From an uncultured Rhodospirillaceae bacterium (GTDB lineage Bacteria > Pseudomonadota > Alphaproteobacteria > Thalassobaculales > Thalassobaculaceae), in contig CALAHL010000876.1 of assembly GCA_937891725.1 (NCBI GenBank), positions 1 through 11,560 on the forward strand: a stretch of 11,560 nucleotides of DNA. The letters are read 5' to 3'. Within the stretch, counting starts at the first letter, position 1, and every line of letters starts with the position of its first letter. A model generated the notes under the pieces. That model had not been told where the DNA came from. It saw nothing but the letters and a program-made list of their open reading frames with translations, and searched no databases. Both the position numbers and the translations under genes were made by a program. This document shows positions 1 through 7,426 of this stretch, piece after piece.

Positions 1-85
1 ATTTCCGCCTCATAACTCATGAAAAAGTTCGGGTTTTGGGGTAGGGCCAGTATAGCGGCCCAAATCTCGGGTAAGGAGACAGGAA

Positions 86-940
86 ATGTCCGACACGCCC
101 CCCGATCTTTTGCTCGGTCTGATTGGCGACAATATCATGGCGTCCCGAGCGCCGGACCTGCACCGGTTGGCTGGGCGGCTGAGCGGACTTGAGGTCCAGT
201 ACGACCGTCTGATCCCGGCCAGGATGGAACTCGATTTTGACGGGGTGTTCGCCCACTGCGTCGAGGCCGGCTACCGTGGGATCAACATCACCTATCCCTA
301 CAAGGAGCGGGCGGCCGCCAAGGTCACCATTGAGGACCCGCTGGTAGCGGCAATCGGGGCGGTCAACACGGTGGTGTTCGGTTCGGATGGGCCAAAGGGA
401 TTCAACACCGATTACTCGGGCTTCGTTGCGGCCTACCGCTCGGAGATGGGAGACCAGACGGCACCGGGGGCGGTCTGCATGGTCGGTGCCGGTGGGGTCG
501 GGAAGGCGGTCGCCTTCGGGCTGATTGCCCTGGGAGTGGAGGACATCCGGATTGTCGAGCGCGATCTGGATAAGGCGGAAGCCCTGGCCGTGGCCCTGAG
601 TGCCGTGCAGCCGAGCCTGCGCACGCTGGTGGCCGACCATCCGGGCCAGGCGGTGACGGGGGCCCAGGGTCTGATCAACTGCACTCCGGTCGGTATGGTC
701 GGCTATCAGGGCACGCCGTTGCCCAAACCGCATATGGCCGACGCCGCTTGGGCGTTCGATGCGGTCTACACACCGATCGATACCCAGTTCCTGGAAGATG
801 CGGCGGAGGTCGGACTGACAACCCTGTCCGGCTACGAGCTGTTTTTTCATCAGGGCGTCGATGCGTGGCTGCTCTTCAGCGGGCAGGCCGTTGATCAGCG
901 GGCCCTGCGCACGGCCCTCGAAACCGAGCCGTCTGACTGA
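86..940 (+). CDS. Quinate/shikimate dehydrogenase (AroE family), probably NAD-dependent and catabolic
   Basis: This 284-residue protein has the full AroE layout. The N-terminal substrate domain carries NITYPYKE (residues 67-74) with the catalytic lysine K73, then GAVNT (91-95) and FNTDY with the catalytic aspartate D109. The Rossmann domain has GAGGVG (134-139), NCTPVGM (198-204) and a C-terminal HQG (Q256). After the second beta strand the sequence reads VERD (157-160) in place of the NRT motif of NADP-specific biosynthetic AroE. An acidic residue there usually selects NAD, as in catabolic quinate/shikimate dehydrogenases. It would oxidise shikimate or quinate to the 3-dehydro form in the cytoplasm. 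The start at 86 has AAGGAG at 73-78. It is followed after 31 bases by a 3-dehydroshikimate dehydratase on the same strand, which supports catabolism over aromatic amino acid synthesis. Family assignment is firm; cofactor and quinate-versus-shikimate preference are inferred. Confidence 0.9.
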   Translation: MSDTPPDLLLGLIGDNIMASRAPDLHRLAGRLSGLEVQYDRLIPARMELDFDGVFAHCVEAGYRGINITYPYKERAAAKVTIEDPLVAAIGAVNTVVFGSDGPKGFNTDYSGFVAAYRSEMGDQTAPGAVCMVGAGGVGKAVAFGLIALGVEDIRIVERDLDKAEALAVALSAVQPSLRTLVADHPGQAVTGAQGLINCTPVGMVGYQGTPLPKPHMADAAWAFDAVYTPIDTQFLEDAAEVGLTTLSGYELFFHQGVDAWLLFSGQAVDQRALRTALETEPSD

Positions 941-971
941 CACTTGGGGAGCCTTTTGGGGGGAGCCGATC

Positions 972-2831
972 ATGCGTACGTCCATCGCCACCGTATCCAT
1001 GGGTGGGTTGCTGCGCGCCAAATTCGAGGCGATCGCTGCGGCCGGATTCGAAGGGGTCGAGATCTTCGAGACCGACGTGCTGGCTCATGACGGCACGCCG
1101 GAGGAGGTGGCGACGATGGCCTGTGATCTGGGCCTGGAAATTGTGGCACTGCAGCCGCTGCGGGATTTCGAGGGCATGCCTGAGCCGCAAAGGACACGGA
1201 CCTTCGAGCGGGCCAAGCGCAAGTTTGAGCTGGCGAACCGATTGGGAACAACGCGTCTGCTGATCTGTTCCAACGTCTCACCCTTGGCCCTGGGGGGCTT
1301 GGAGCGACTTGCCGACGATCTCTGGGAACTGGGTGATCTTGCGGCGTCGGCCGGAATCGATGTGGGATATGAGGCCCTCGCCTGGGGCAGACATGTCTGG
1401 GACTATCGGGACTCCTGGGAGATCGTGCGCCGGGCCGACCATCCACGCATCGGCCTGATTCTCGACAGTTTCCACATTCTGGCGCGGCGGTTGCCGGTCG
1501 ATCCGATCCGGATGATCCCGCGTGAGCGCATCACCTTCGTCCAGGTCTCTGACGCGCCGTTGATGGATATGAATATTCTGCAGCTCTCGCGGCACTACAG
1601 ATGCTTTCCCGGTCAAGGGGAGATGGATTTGCCGGGGTTCATGGAAGCCTTGACGGATACCGGTTACGACGGGTGGCTCAGTGAAGAGGTGTTCTCCGAC
1701 CGGTTCCGTATGGGCTCACCCAAGCAGATCGCGTTCGACGGATACCGGTCGCTGGTTCATCTGACCGGGCGCACCAAAACTGCGGCGCTTCCGAGCGTCC
1801 CGTCGCCGGAAGCGGTGACCTTCGTCGAGTTCTCGGTCAACGATGCGGATGCCGGGACCCTGGGAGCCCTGTTCACGGCCATCGGATTCGCCCATCGCGG
1901 CCGGCACCGCTCCAAGTCGGTGGAGTGGTATGTGCAGGGCGACATCAATCTGGTGATCAACTCAGAGAAGACCGGCTTCGCCCACTCCCATCAGATCACC
2001 CACGGCCCGTCGGTGGCCGCGATCGGGCTTTGGGTGGCGGATGCGTCCCGCCAGATGGACCGGGCCGAGGCGCTGCGCGCGACCAGCTTCCGGCAGCCGG
2101 TCGGCGCGGGCGAATTGAAAATTCCGGCGATCCGGGGTGTCGGCGGGTCGCTGATCTACTTCCTCGATCATGCGACCGAACTGGGGCGGGTCTGGGAGGT
2201 GGAGTTCGAGCCCCTTGTCGGACCCGCGATCCTCCCGACCGGGCTGACCCGAATCGATCATATCGCGCAGACCATCCCGTTCGAGGAGCTGCAGTCCTGG
2301 CGGTTGTTCTACGCCGCGATCCTGGGACTGGAGCGCACGCCGCAGGTCGATGTCGCCGATCCGGCCGGCCTGGTCGAAAGCCAGGTGCTCTACTCCCCCG
2401 ATCGGTCGGTCCAGATTGTTCTGAATTCAAGCCAGGCCCGGCAGTCGCAATCGAGCCAGTTCCTCAACGCTTATTTCGGCGCCGGGGTGCAGCATATCGC
2501 GTTCGCCACCGACGACATTCTGGCGACGGTCTCTGCTATGCGCGATGCGGGCGTGGCCCTGCTCGATATTCCGGACAACTATCACGACGATCTGGAGGCG
2601 AGATTCGATCTCGATCCCGACCTCGCGGCCCGAATGCGGGTGCTCGGCATCCTCTACGACGAGGACAAGAACGGCCGATACTTTCAGGTCTATACCCAGG
2701 TGATCGCAGACCGGTTCTTCTTCGAGATCGTGCAACGCGACGGCTATACCGGTTTCGGTGCCCCGAACGCGCCGATCCGGCTGGCGGCACAGACCCAGCT
2801 GTCGCCGCCGCCCGGCATGCCCAAGATCTAG
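972..2831 (+). CDS. quiC: 3-dehydroshikimate dehydratase fused to an HPPD-like (VOC) C-terminal domain, QuiC type
   Basis: The 619-residue product converts 3-dehydroshikimate to protocatechuate, linking quinate/shikimate to the beta-ketoadipate pathway. Residues 1 to about 265 form a sugar-phosphate isomerase-like TIM barrel (AP endonuclease 2 family). The metal ligands expected for this enzyme are visible: E134 (GYEALAWG), D165 and H168 (LDSFH), Q191 (VQVSD) and E239 (SEEV). Residues from about 282 to 605 are two VOC modules resembling 4-hydroxyphenylpyruvate dioxygenase. They include DNYHDDL (535-541) and FFFEIVQRDGYTGFG (582-596). The HPPD iron triad appears intact as H430, H508 and E585. 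This two-domain build matches the fused QuiC1 enzymes of pseudomonads. The reading frame is open from 861, but the barrel begins at MRTSIATVSM and a purine-rich GGGGGGAG lies 8 bases before the ATG at 972, so that start is preferred. The gene ends 7 bases from the oppositely oriented His-rich gene. Confidence 0.9.
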   Translation: MRTSIATVSMGGLLRAKFEAIAAAGFEGVEIFETDVLAHDGTPEEVATMACDLGLEIVALQPLRDFEGMPEPQRTRTFERAKRKFELANRLGTTRLLICSNVSPLALGGLERLADDLWELGDLAASAGIDVGYEALAWGRHVWDYRDSWEIVRRADHPRIGLILDSFHILARRLPVDPIRMIPRERITFVQVSDAPLMDMNILQLSRHYRCFPGQGEMDLPGFMEALTDTGYDGWLSEEVFSDRFRMGSPKQIAFDGYRSLVHLTGRTKTAALPSVPSPEAVTFVEFSVNDADAGTLGALFTAIGFAHRGRHRSKSVEWYVQGDINLVINSEKTGFAHSHQITHGPSVAAIGLWVADASRQMDRAEALRATSFRQPVGAGELKIPAIRGVGGSLIYFLDHATELGRVWEVEFEPLVGPAILPTGLTRIDHIAQTIPFEELQSWRLFYAAILGLERTPQVDVADPAGLVESQVLYSPDRSVQIVLNSSQARQSQSSQFLNAYFGAGVQHIAFATDDILATVSAMRDAGVALLDIPDNYHDDLEARFDLDPDLAARMRVLGILYDEDKNGRYFQVYTQVIADRFFFEIVQRDGYTGFGAPNAPIRLAAQTQLSPPPGMPKI

Positions 2832-2838
2832 AGCGCGC

Positions 2839-3330
2839 TCAGGCCTCGGGGTCGTCCCTTAGATCCCGGACCTCGCCCAAACTGAGACCTACCGTGCCGG
2901 TGCCGTCGAAATAGATGAAGCGCAGATCGTCCCGGCGGGAGGTCATGGCGGCCGGCAGCGGGTCATATCGGAAGCTGTCGCCGCCGATATGCGGAGTGAC
3001 GGAGCCGACATCGACCCGTGCCGCCTGCTCGACCCGCAACAGTTTGAGGCGGCTGCCGTCGGGTTTTATGGCGGAAAACGGAATGCAGGCCAGCCGCAGA
3101 AAGCTGGTCGCGTCCTGGGTGACCGCGAACCCGTCGACGAAGGCTTTCTCGACCAAATCCAGATCTTTGCGGCTGTCCGGTTCGGGTGCAGGTTCCACCG
3201 CGCCCTCCGGCAGGTGCGGGGTCTGCCACTGTGTCGGCGCATGATCGTGGGCGTTGTGGCCCGGCCCGTGGGAATGCCCGTGGGAATGCGAGTGGGCGTG
3301 CGGACGCAGGTGCGGATTGGGGCTATGCAT
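2839..3330 (-). CDS. Histidine-rich small protein, last gene of the guanidine operon; candidate nickel-handling accessory protein
   Basis: I do not recognise a named family for this 163-residue protein. The N-terminal 39 residues contain 12 histidines, nine of them between residues 11 and 30 in an alternating H-A-H-S-H pattern, a type of stretch seen in metal-storing or metal-delivering proteins such as HypB, UreE, SlyD and CooJ. A linker rich in Pro and Glu follows (about 31-53). Then comes a folded-looking domain (about 54-155) with only one cysteine (LACIPF). There is no CxxC zinc site as in HypA and no GTPase P-loop as in HypB, so it is not a homologue of either that I can see. No signal peptide is apparent, so it is probably cytoplasmic. 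It starts 14 bases after the stop of the guanidine hydrolase-like gene, with GAGGGAGAG as ribosome site, so it is co-transcribed. The position suggests a role in metallating the hydrolase, but that is inference. Confidence 0.85.
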   Translation of the reverse strand: MHSPNPHLRPHAHSHSHGHSHGPGHNAHDHAPTQWQTPHLPEGAVEPAPEPDSRKDLDLVEKAFVDGFAVTQDATSFLRLACIPFSAIKPDGSRLKLLRVEQAARVDVGSVTPHIGGDSFRYDPLPAAMTSRRDDLRFIYFDGTGTVGLSLGEVRDLRDDPEA

Positions 3331-3344
3331 GTGCGGCTCTCCCT

Positions 3345-4577
3345 CTAGAAGCTGACCGGCTTGTCGATGATGCCCTTGTGGGAGCCCATCTTGCCGTGTG
3401 CGACCAGCGATCCCATCACCTCGACTGCCACCCGAACGCCAAGCAATGCTGTGATGTCGGAGGTGTCGTAGGGCGGGCTGACCTCGACCACTTCCAGCCC
3501 GCAGATGCCTGGAGCGGAGACCAGACCCAGCAGCTTCAGCACTTCACGAGGTAGAAATCCGCCGGGCTCGGGCCAGCCGGTACCCGGCACAAAACCGCAA
3601 TCGACCGAATCCACGTCGAAGGAGATATAGACCGCGTCCGCATCCTTCCAGGCGAGCTCCAATGCGATCTCGGCGGTCTTCTCCAGGCCGAGCCGTTCGA
3701 TGTCGTCGATCGTCAGCACATTGGTTTCGCGCTTGCGGGCTTCCTTGACCCCGGCGCGGGGCACCTGCCAGCCGCCGATCCCGAGCTGAACCAGATTGGT
3801 GGCCGGCACATTGTCCATTTCGGTTGCCCAGTACCAGGGGGTGGTGTGCATCCGCTCGTCCAGATCCTTCTCCTGGATATCGATATGCCGGTCGAAATGG
3901 ATGATGCCGATCCGCTTGCTGGTGCATTGCGCGATGCCGCGCACGCAGGGGAACCCGATCGAATGGTCGCCGCCCAGCATGATCGGCAGCGCGCCCGAGG
4001 AGAAAACATGGCTGACGCCCTTGGTGATCTGGTCGAAGCTTTTCTCTAGATTCGCCGGGATCGTGAACACGTCACCGGCGTCGCACAGGGTCATCTGTTC
4101 CCGCAGATCGACCCCCATCTCGTAATTGTACGGGGTGTAGAGCGCGGAGATCCGGCGCATGCCCTGCGGCCCGAAACGGGTGCCGGGACGGTAGGTGGTG
4201 CCGCTGTCGAACGGAATCCCGAGCACGGCGGCATCGAACTTGCCCACATCCCGGACGTTCTCGACATAGGGCGCTTTGAGGAAGGTGTTGATGCCGGCGA
4301 AATGCGGCAGCTCACCCCGGGCGAAGGTCGGGATGGTCTTGTCGGTCAGGCTGTCGGACCCTGGCAGGCCCATGTCGAGCGCCCATTGCTGCTCCTGGCG
4401 CCAGCCGTCCTCGGGCAGATGCCCTTCAGCCTGCACGGATTTCCACCCCTGGGTCTCGCGGGCGTTGAAGTCCGGGTGATGGAACCGGTGGCCGAATTGG
4501 GCCGGCCCGATCCGTGAGCGGTCGAGCGGCGCGCCGGCGCGTGAGGCGGTGCGGCGGGACAGGCGGTTGTTCAGCAT
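3345..4577 (-). CDS. gdmH: Ureohydrolase-family enzyme, probable nickel-dependent guanidine hydrolase
   Basis: This 410-residue arginase/agmatinase-family enzyme would hydrolyse guanidine to urea and ammonia. The binuclear metal site is seen as H205 (GGDHS), D229, H231 and D233 (FDRHID), and D321 and D323 (SFDVD), with E365 in EVVEVSPP. FDSGTTYRPGTRFGP (123-137) is the family substrate-loop motif. It differs from plain agmatinases (about 300-320 residues) by a roughly 100-residue N-terminal extension, an arginine in the usual DAHxD box (DRHID), the following QEKDLDERMHTTPW (235-248), and GIGGWQVPR (266-274). From memory these match the GdmH type described in Synechocystis (Sll1077). The ATG overlaps the upstream ATPase stop by 7 bases and has AAGGAG at 4588-4593. 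The guanidine-I riboswitch and the transporter in the same operon support guanidine as substrate. Agmatine or guanidinobutyrate remain alternatives from sequence alone. Confidence 0.85.
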   Translation of the reverse strand: MLNNRLSRRTASRAGAPLDRSRIGPAQFGHRFHHPDFNARETQGWKSVQAEGHLPEDGWRQEQQWALDMGLPGSDSLTDKTIPTFARGELPHFAGINTFLKAPYVENVRDVGKFDAAVLGIPFDSGTTYRPGTRFGPQGMRRISALYTPYNYEMGVDLREQMTLCDAGDVFTIPANLEKSFDQITKGVSHVFSSGALPIMLGGDHSIGFPCVRGIAQCTSKRIGIIHFDRHIDIQEKDLDERMHTTPWYWATEMDNVPATNLVQLGIGGWQVPRAGVKEARKRETNVLTIDDIERLGLEKTAEIALELAWKDADAVYISFDVDSVDCGFVPGTGWPEPGGFLPREVLKLLGLVSAPGICGLEVVEVSPPYDTSDITALLGVRVAVEVMGSLVAHGKMGSHKGIIDKPVSF

Positions 4578-5374
4578 GCGATTTCGGCTCCTTCGGCCGT
4601 ATTGTCGGGTAACGCGAATCCAGCATCCGGATCCATCGGGGGCTCGGTGACATCGTCGATCGGCAGATCGTAGGTGATCCGGGCGCCGTAGGCATTCGGG
4701 AACTGCGGATCGACCCGAACCTTGTCGAAGGCGATCAGACGGGTTCCCAGTCTGAACGCTTCCTGCAGATCATGGGTGACCATGAACACCGTCATATCCT
4801 GCTCGCGCCAGATATCCAGGATCAAGCCCTGCATATCGGCGCGGACACCGGGGTCCAGCGCGCCGAATGGCTCGTCCATCAAAAGGACCTTGGGCTTCAT
4901 CGTGAGCGCCTGGGCGATCGCCACCCGCTGCTGCATGCCACCGGACAGCTGGGCCGGATACCGGTCGGCGGCGGCGGTCAGGCCGACCTTCTCCAGCAAG
5001 GTATCCGCCGCCTCTCGTGCCGCCCGACGGCGAGATCCGAAGATCCGTCCCAGCAAGGGGGAGCCCTGGAAATTGGCGGCCATCAGCAGGTTCTCTCGTA
5101 CCGTCAGATGCGGGAAGATCGAGTAGCGCTGGAACACGATGCCGCGCTCTGGCGTCGGCTCATGCGGGATCGGAACATCGTCCAGCAGGATTACGCCGCC
5201 GGAGGGCCGCTCCTGGCCCAACAGCAACCGCAGGAAGGTCGACTTGCCGCAACCCGACGCGCCGACGATGGTGCAGAACGTCCCGAACGCGATATCGATC
5301 GAGACCCGTTCCAGGATCGGAACCCCGTCGTAATTCATCGAGAGATCGCGGACCGAGATGCCGGTGGTCGTCAT
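4571..5374 (-). CDS. ABC transporter ATP-binding protein, probable guanidine importer
   Basis: This 267-residue cytoplasmic ATPase powers the importer formed with the two genes upstream. It has Walker A GASGCGKST (38-46), Q-loop Q82, signature LSGGMQQ (143-149), Walker B VLLMDEP (163-169) and the H-loop histidine H201 (VTHD). It belongs to the nitrate/sulfonate/taurine-type (SsuB/TauB/NrtD-like) group. A C-terminal tail of about 45 residues (from about 222), rich in Asp and Pro, follows the ATPase core and has no motif I recognise. The ATG overlaps the permease stop as ATGA (5371-5374), and its own stop overlaps the hydrolase start, so the three genes are translationally coupled. Synechocystis has the same gene set (sll1080-sll1082) beside its guanidine hydrolase. 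Family certain; guanidine as substrate is inferred from the riboswitch and neighbours. Confidence 0.9.
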   Translation of the reverse strand: MTTTGISVRDLSMNYDGVPILERVSIDIAFGTFCTIVGASGCGKSTFLRLLLGQERPSGGVILLDDVPIPHEPTPERGIVFQRYSIFPHLTVRENLLMAANFQGSPLLGRIFGSRRRAAREAADTLLEKVGLTAAADRYPAQLSGGMQQRVAIAQALTMKPKVLLMDEPFGALDPGVRADMQGLILDIWREQDMTVFMVTHDLQEAFRLGTRLIAFDKVRVDPQFPNAYGARITYDLPIDDVTEPPMDPDAGFALPDNTAEGAEIAC

Positions 5375-6204
5375 AGCCCGCCCCCCTCGGTGTCTTCACC
5401 CAGATGGGCCCACCGGAAGGCCTTGCGCGACAGCATCAAAAGCCCCCGGTCGAGCACGACGGCGATGACCGTGATCCACGCGACATAGGGCAGGATGATA
5501 TCCATCGCCAGATAACGGCGCACCAGGAAGATCCGATACCCGAGGCCCTCGGTCGACGCGATCGCCTCGGCGGAGATCAGGAAAATCCAGGCAGGCACCA
5601 GGCCCAACCGGATCGCCACCACCACGCGCGGCAGGACTTGGGGCAAGACAACCCGGACAATGATTTGCCAGGTGGAGGCCCCAAGGGTCTGGGCCTTGAT
5701 CAACAGCTCTTTCGGCAACTCGGCAACGGCAAGGGCGATGGTCCGCACCATCACTGGGGCGGTTCCGAACACGATCAGCGAGACTTTCGACAGCTCCCCC
5801 AGGCCGACCATGATGAACAGAATCGGCAGGACCGTGATCGGCGGGATCAGCGACAGGGTCGAGACAAAGGAGGACAGGGTCGAGCGGGCCACCGGGATCA
5901 GCCCGATCGGAATGCCGAGCAGTATGGCCAGAAGGGTGGAAATGCCGACCCCGATGCCAAGCCGCGCCAGACTGGCCCAAGTGTCGCCCCAGAGCAGAAT
6001 ATCGCCCGACCGCCGGTCCGGCTCGGCCGCCATGCGCCAGAAGGCGTCCGCCATCGAGGTGAAGGACGGCAGCAGCTTGTCCGCCGGGTTGACCTGCAGC
6101 CGCAGATCGCTCGCCACCATATAGGCGATGATGGCAAGCACGAACGGCAGCGCGGCCAGCGCCACATGCGTCGGCCGCGAGATCTTCTGGTTGATCAGGC
6201 GCAT
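5371..6204 (-). CDS. ABC transporter permease, probable guanidine importer
   Basis: This 277-residue integral membrane protein is a binding-protein-dependent transport permease (BPD_transp_1 fold). Hydrophobic segments fall near residues 13-31, 83-105, 114-134, 140-162, 192-216 and 234-258, giving about six membrane spans. The cytoplasmic EAA-type loop that docks with the ATPase is at about 161-180 (AELPKELLIKAQTLGAS). It resembles SsuC/TauC/NrtB permeases and would form the channel for the periplasmic binding protein encoded 27 bases upstream. The start at 6204 gives a typical short cytoplasmic N-terminus, but I see only a weak ribosome site (GCAGAGCGG) before it. It overlaps the ATPase gene by four bases. 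Substrate is inferred from context. Confidence 0.9.
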   Translation of the reverse strand: MRLINQKISRPTHVALAALPFVLAIIAYMVASDLRLQVNPADKLLPSFTSMADAFWRMAAEPDRRSGDILLWGDTWASLARLGIGVGISTLLAILLGIPIGLIPVARSTLSSFVSTLSLIPPITVLPILFIMVGLGELSKVSLIVFGTAPVMVRTIALAVAELPKELLIKAQTLGASTWQIIVRVVLPQVLPRVVVAIRLGLVPAWIFLISAEAIASTEGLGYRIFLVRRYLAMDIILPYVAWITVIAVVLDRGLLMLSRKAFRWAHLGEDTEGGGL

Positions 6205-6231
6205 GGCCCGTCCGCTCTGCCAATGGTCGGC

Positions 6232-7293
6232 CTAGTGCTTTCCGTCCGCCGCCATCTGCATGTAGGTGGTGTCGAACCGCAGCTTGACGTTGTCTTTGTT
6301 GCCGAGGATCTGGCCGTCCGGGAATGCGATGCCGACAAAATCGACGCTGTCCGCGTTGGTCCCAAGGATGCCTTTGGCGAACAGAAAGCTGCGCACGAAA
6401 TCCATGGTCTTAATCAGCACGGAGTCCTTGGTGAAGGCGACCGCGTCGGCCGGGCTGTAGAACATTTCCGTCGAAGCCAGCTGCGCGTCGTAGCCGGCTA
6501 GATCGGTGCCCGAAGCTTCCGCCATCGCGGTCCGGGCCGCGGCACCCGCGGCATCGGATTTCGACATGATCGACATCATCTCGTACCAGGCACCGGTCAG
6601 GGCCATGCCGAATTTCGGATTGCTGGCCAGGGTCTCGGTGTTGACCATCATGATGTCGATGATCTCGCCCGGGGTCTGGCTGGAATCGAACACCGCATTG
6701 GCGTTCGACATGGCGCCTATCTCGCTCAACAGCGGGTTCCAGGTGACCACGGCGGTCACGTCGGGCGTGCTGTAGGCGGCGACCATATCGGCGTCCGAGG
6801 TGTTGACCACGGTGATGTCCTTCTCGCCCAGGCCGACCGAATCCAGCGCCCGTACCAAAAGGTAGTGTGAGACCGACAGCTCGACCAGGTTGACCGTCTG
6901 GCCTTTGATGTCGGCCAGCGTCGTCTTGTCCTTCAGGATGATGCCGTCATTGCCGTCCGAGTAGTCGCCGACGATCAGTGCCGTGGTGTCGACTCCGCCG
7001 CCCGACGGGATCGACAGCGCATCCATATTGGTCATTGAGCAGCCGTCGTACTCGCCGGCGGTGTATTGGTTGATCGACTCGATGTAGTCGTTGATCTGGG
7101 TGATCTCGACCGAGATGCCGTATTTGTCGGCCCATTTTTTCATCAGGCCCGAGGACTGGATCTCGCCCCAGGGCATCCAGCCGACATAGATCGACCAGCA
7201 TACTTTGAAACTGTCTTTTGTCTGGGCCTGCGAGGGGCCTGTCGTGGTCAAGGCGAACGCGACTGCCAGAACGGCGATGAGGGAGCGGATCAT
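6232..7293 (-). CDS. ABC transporter periplasmic substrate-binding protein of the urea/guanidine carboxylase-region type
   Basis: This 353-residue protein starts with a clear Sec signal peptide: MIRS, a hydrophobic core to about residue 17, and GPSQA with likely cleavage after residue 23. The mature N-terminus has an aromatic cluster in WSIYVGWMPWGEI (33-45), which I associate with the binding-protein family first named for genes near urea carboxylase, many of which sit behind guanidine-I riboswitches. The rest has the type II periplasmic-binding (NMT1/SsuA-like) pattern, including GEYDGCSMTNMDAL and an ADIKGQTVNL segment. It would capture guanidine in the periplasm and deliver it to the permease. 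AAGGAG (7302-7307, opposite strand) lies 8 bases before the ATG. It is the first gene after the riboswitch, which makes guanidine the best ligand guess; urea or another guanidino compound is possible. Confidence 0.9.
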   Translation of the reverse strand: MIRSLIAVLAVAFALTTTGPSQAQTKDSFKVCWSIYVGWMPWGEIQSSGLMKKWADKYGISVEITQINDYIESINQYTAGEYDGCSMTNMDALSIPSGGGVDTTALIVGDYSDGNDGIILKDKTTLADIKGQTVNLVELSVSHYLLVRALDSVGLGEKDITVVNTSDADMVAAYSTPDVTAVVTWNPLLSEIGAMSNANAVFDSSQTPGEIIDIMMVNTETLASNPKFGMALTGAWYEMMSIMSKSDAAGAAARTAMAEASGTDLAGYDAQLASTEMFYSPADAVAFTKDSVLIKTMDFVRSFLFAKGILGTNADSVDFVGIAFPDGQILGNKDNVKLRFDTTYMQMAADGKH

Positions 7294-7380
7294 GGACGTC
7301 TCTCCTTAGCTGCAACTGCCACCGGCGCCGCACCTTTGGAGCGCCGTGTCTCACGTCGTGGTCATGGTTGCAGAGCACGG

Positions 7381-7426
7381 CCCAAGGGAGGGATTTGCGC
7401 TCGGCAAACCTGTGCAGTGACCTCCC
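7381..7426 (-). promoter_or_regulatory. Possible expression platform of the guanidine-I riboswitch
   Basis: On the minus strand the last conserved aptamer bases GGGAGG (7426-7421) are exactly complementary to CCTCCC at 7391-7386. Between them is a 7-bp hairpin GGTTTGC / GCAAATC (7410-7404 with 7398-7392, one G-T pair). The nested structure would use up bases the aptamer needs, so it could be the ligand-free state. There is no T-run after it, so it is not a standard intrinsic terminator. The start codon and its ribosome site lie about 80 bases further on. The pairing is visible in the sequence; the regulatory role is inference. Confidence 0.35.

Noticed and set aside
28..61. TTCGGG-N17-TATAGC as a promoter and GGGCC-N8-GGCCC as an operator before the dehydrogenase gene
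   Set aside because: The -35 matches at only two of six bases and the repeat arms are five G/C bases, easily found by chance in this DNA. The true promoter may also lie left of the window.
5404..6501. Open frame of 365 codons on the + strand opposite the permease
   Set aside because: It is a low-complexity Gly/Gln/Asp/His-rich antisense shadow of the permease and binding-protein genes.
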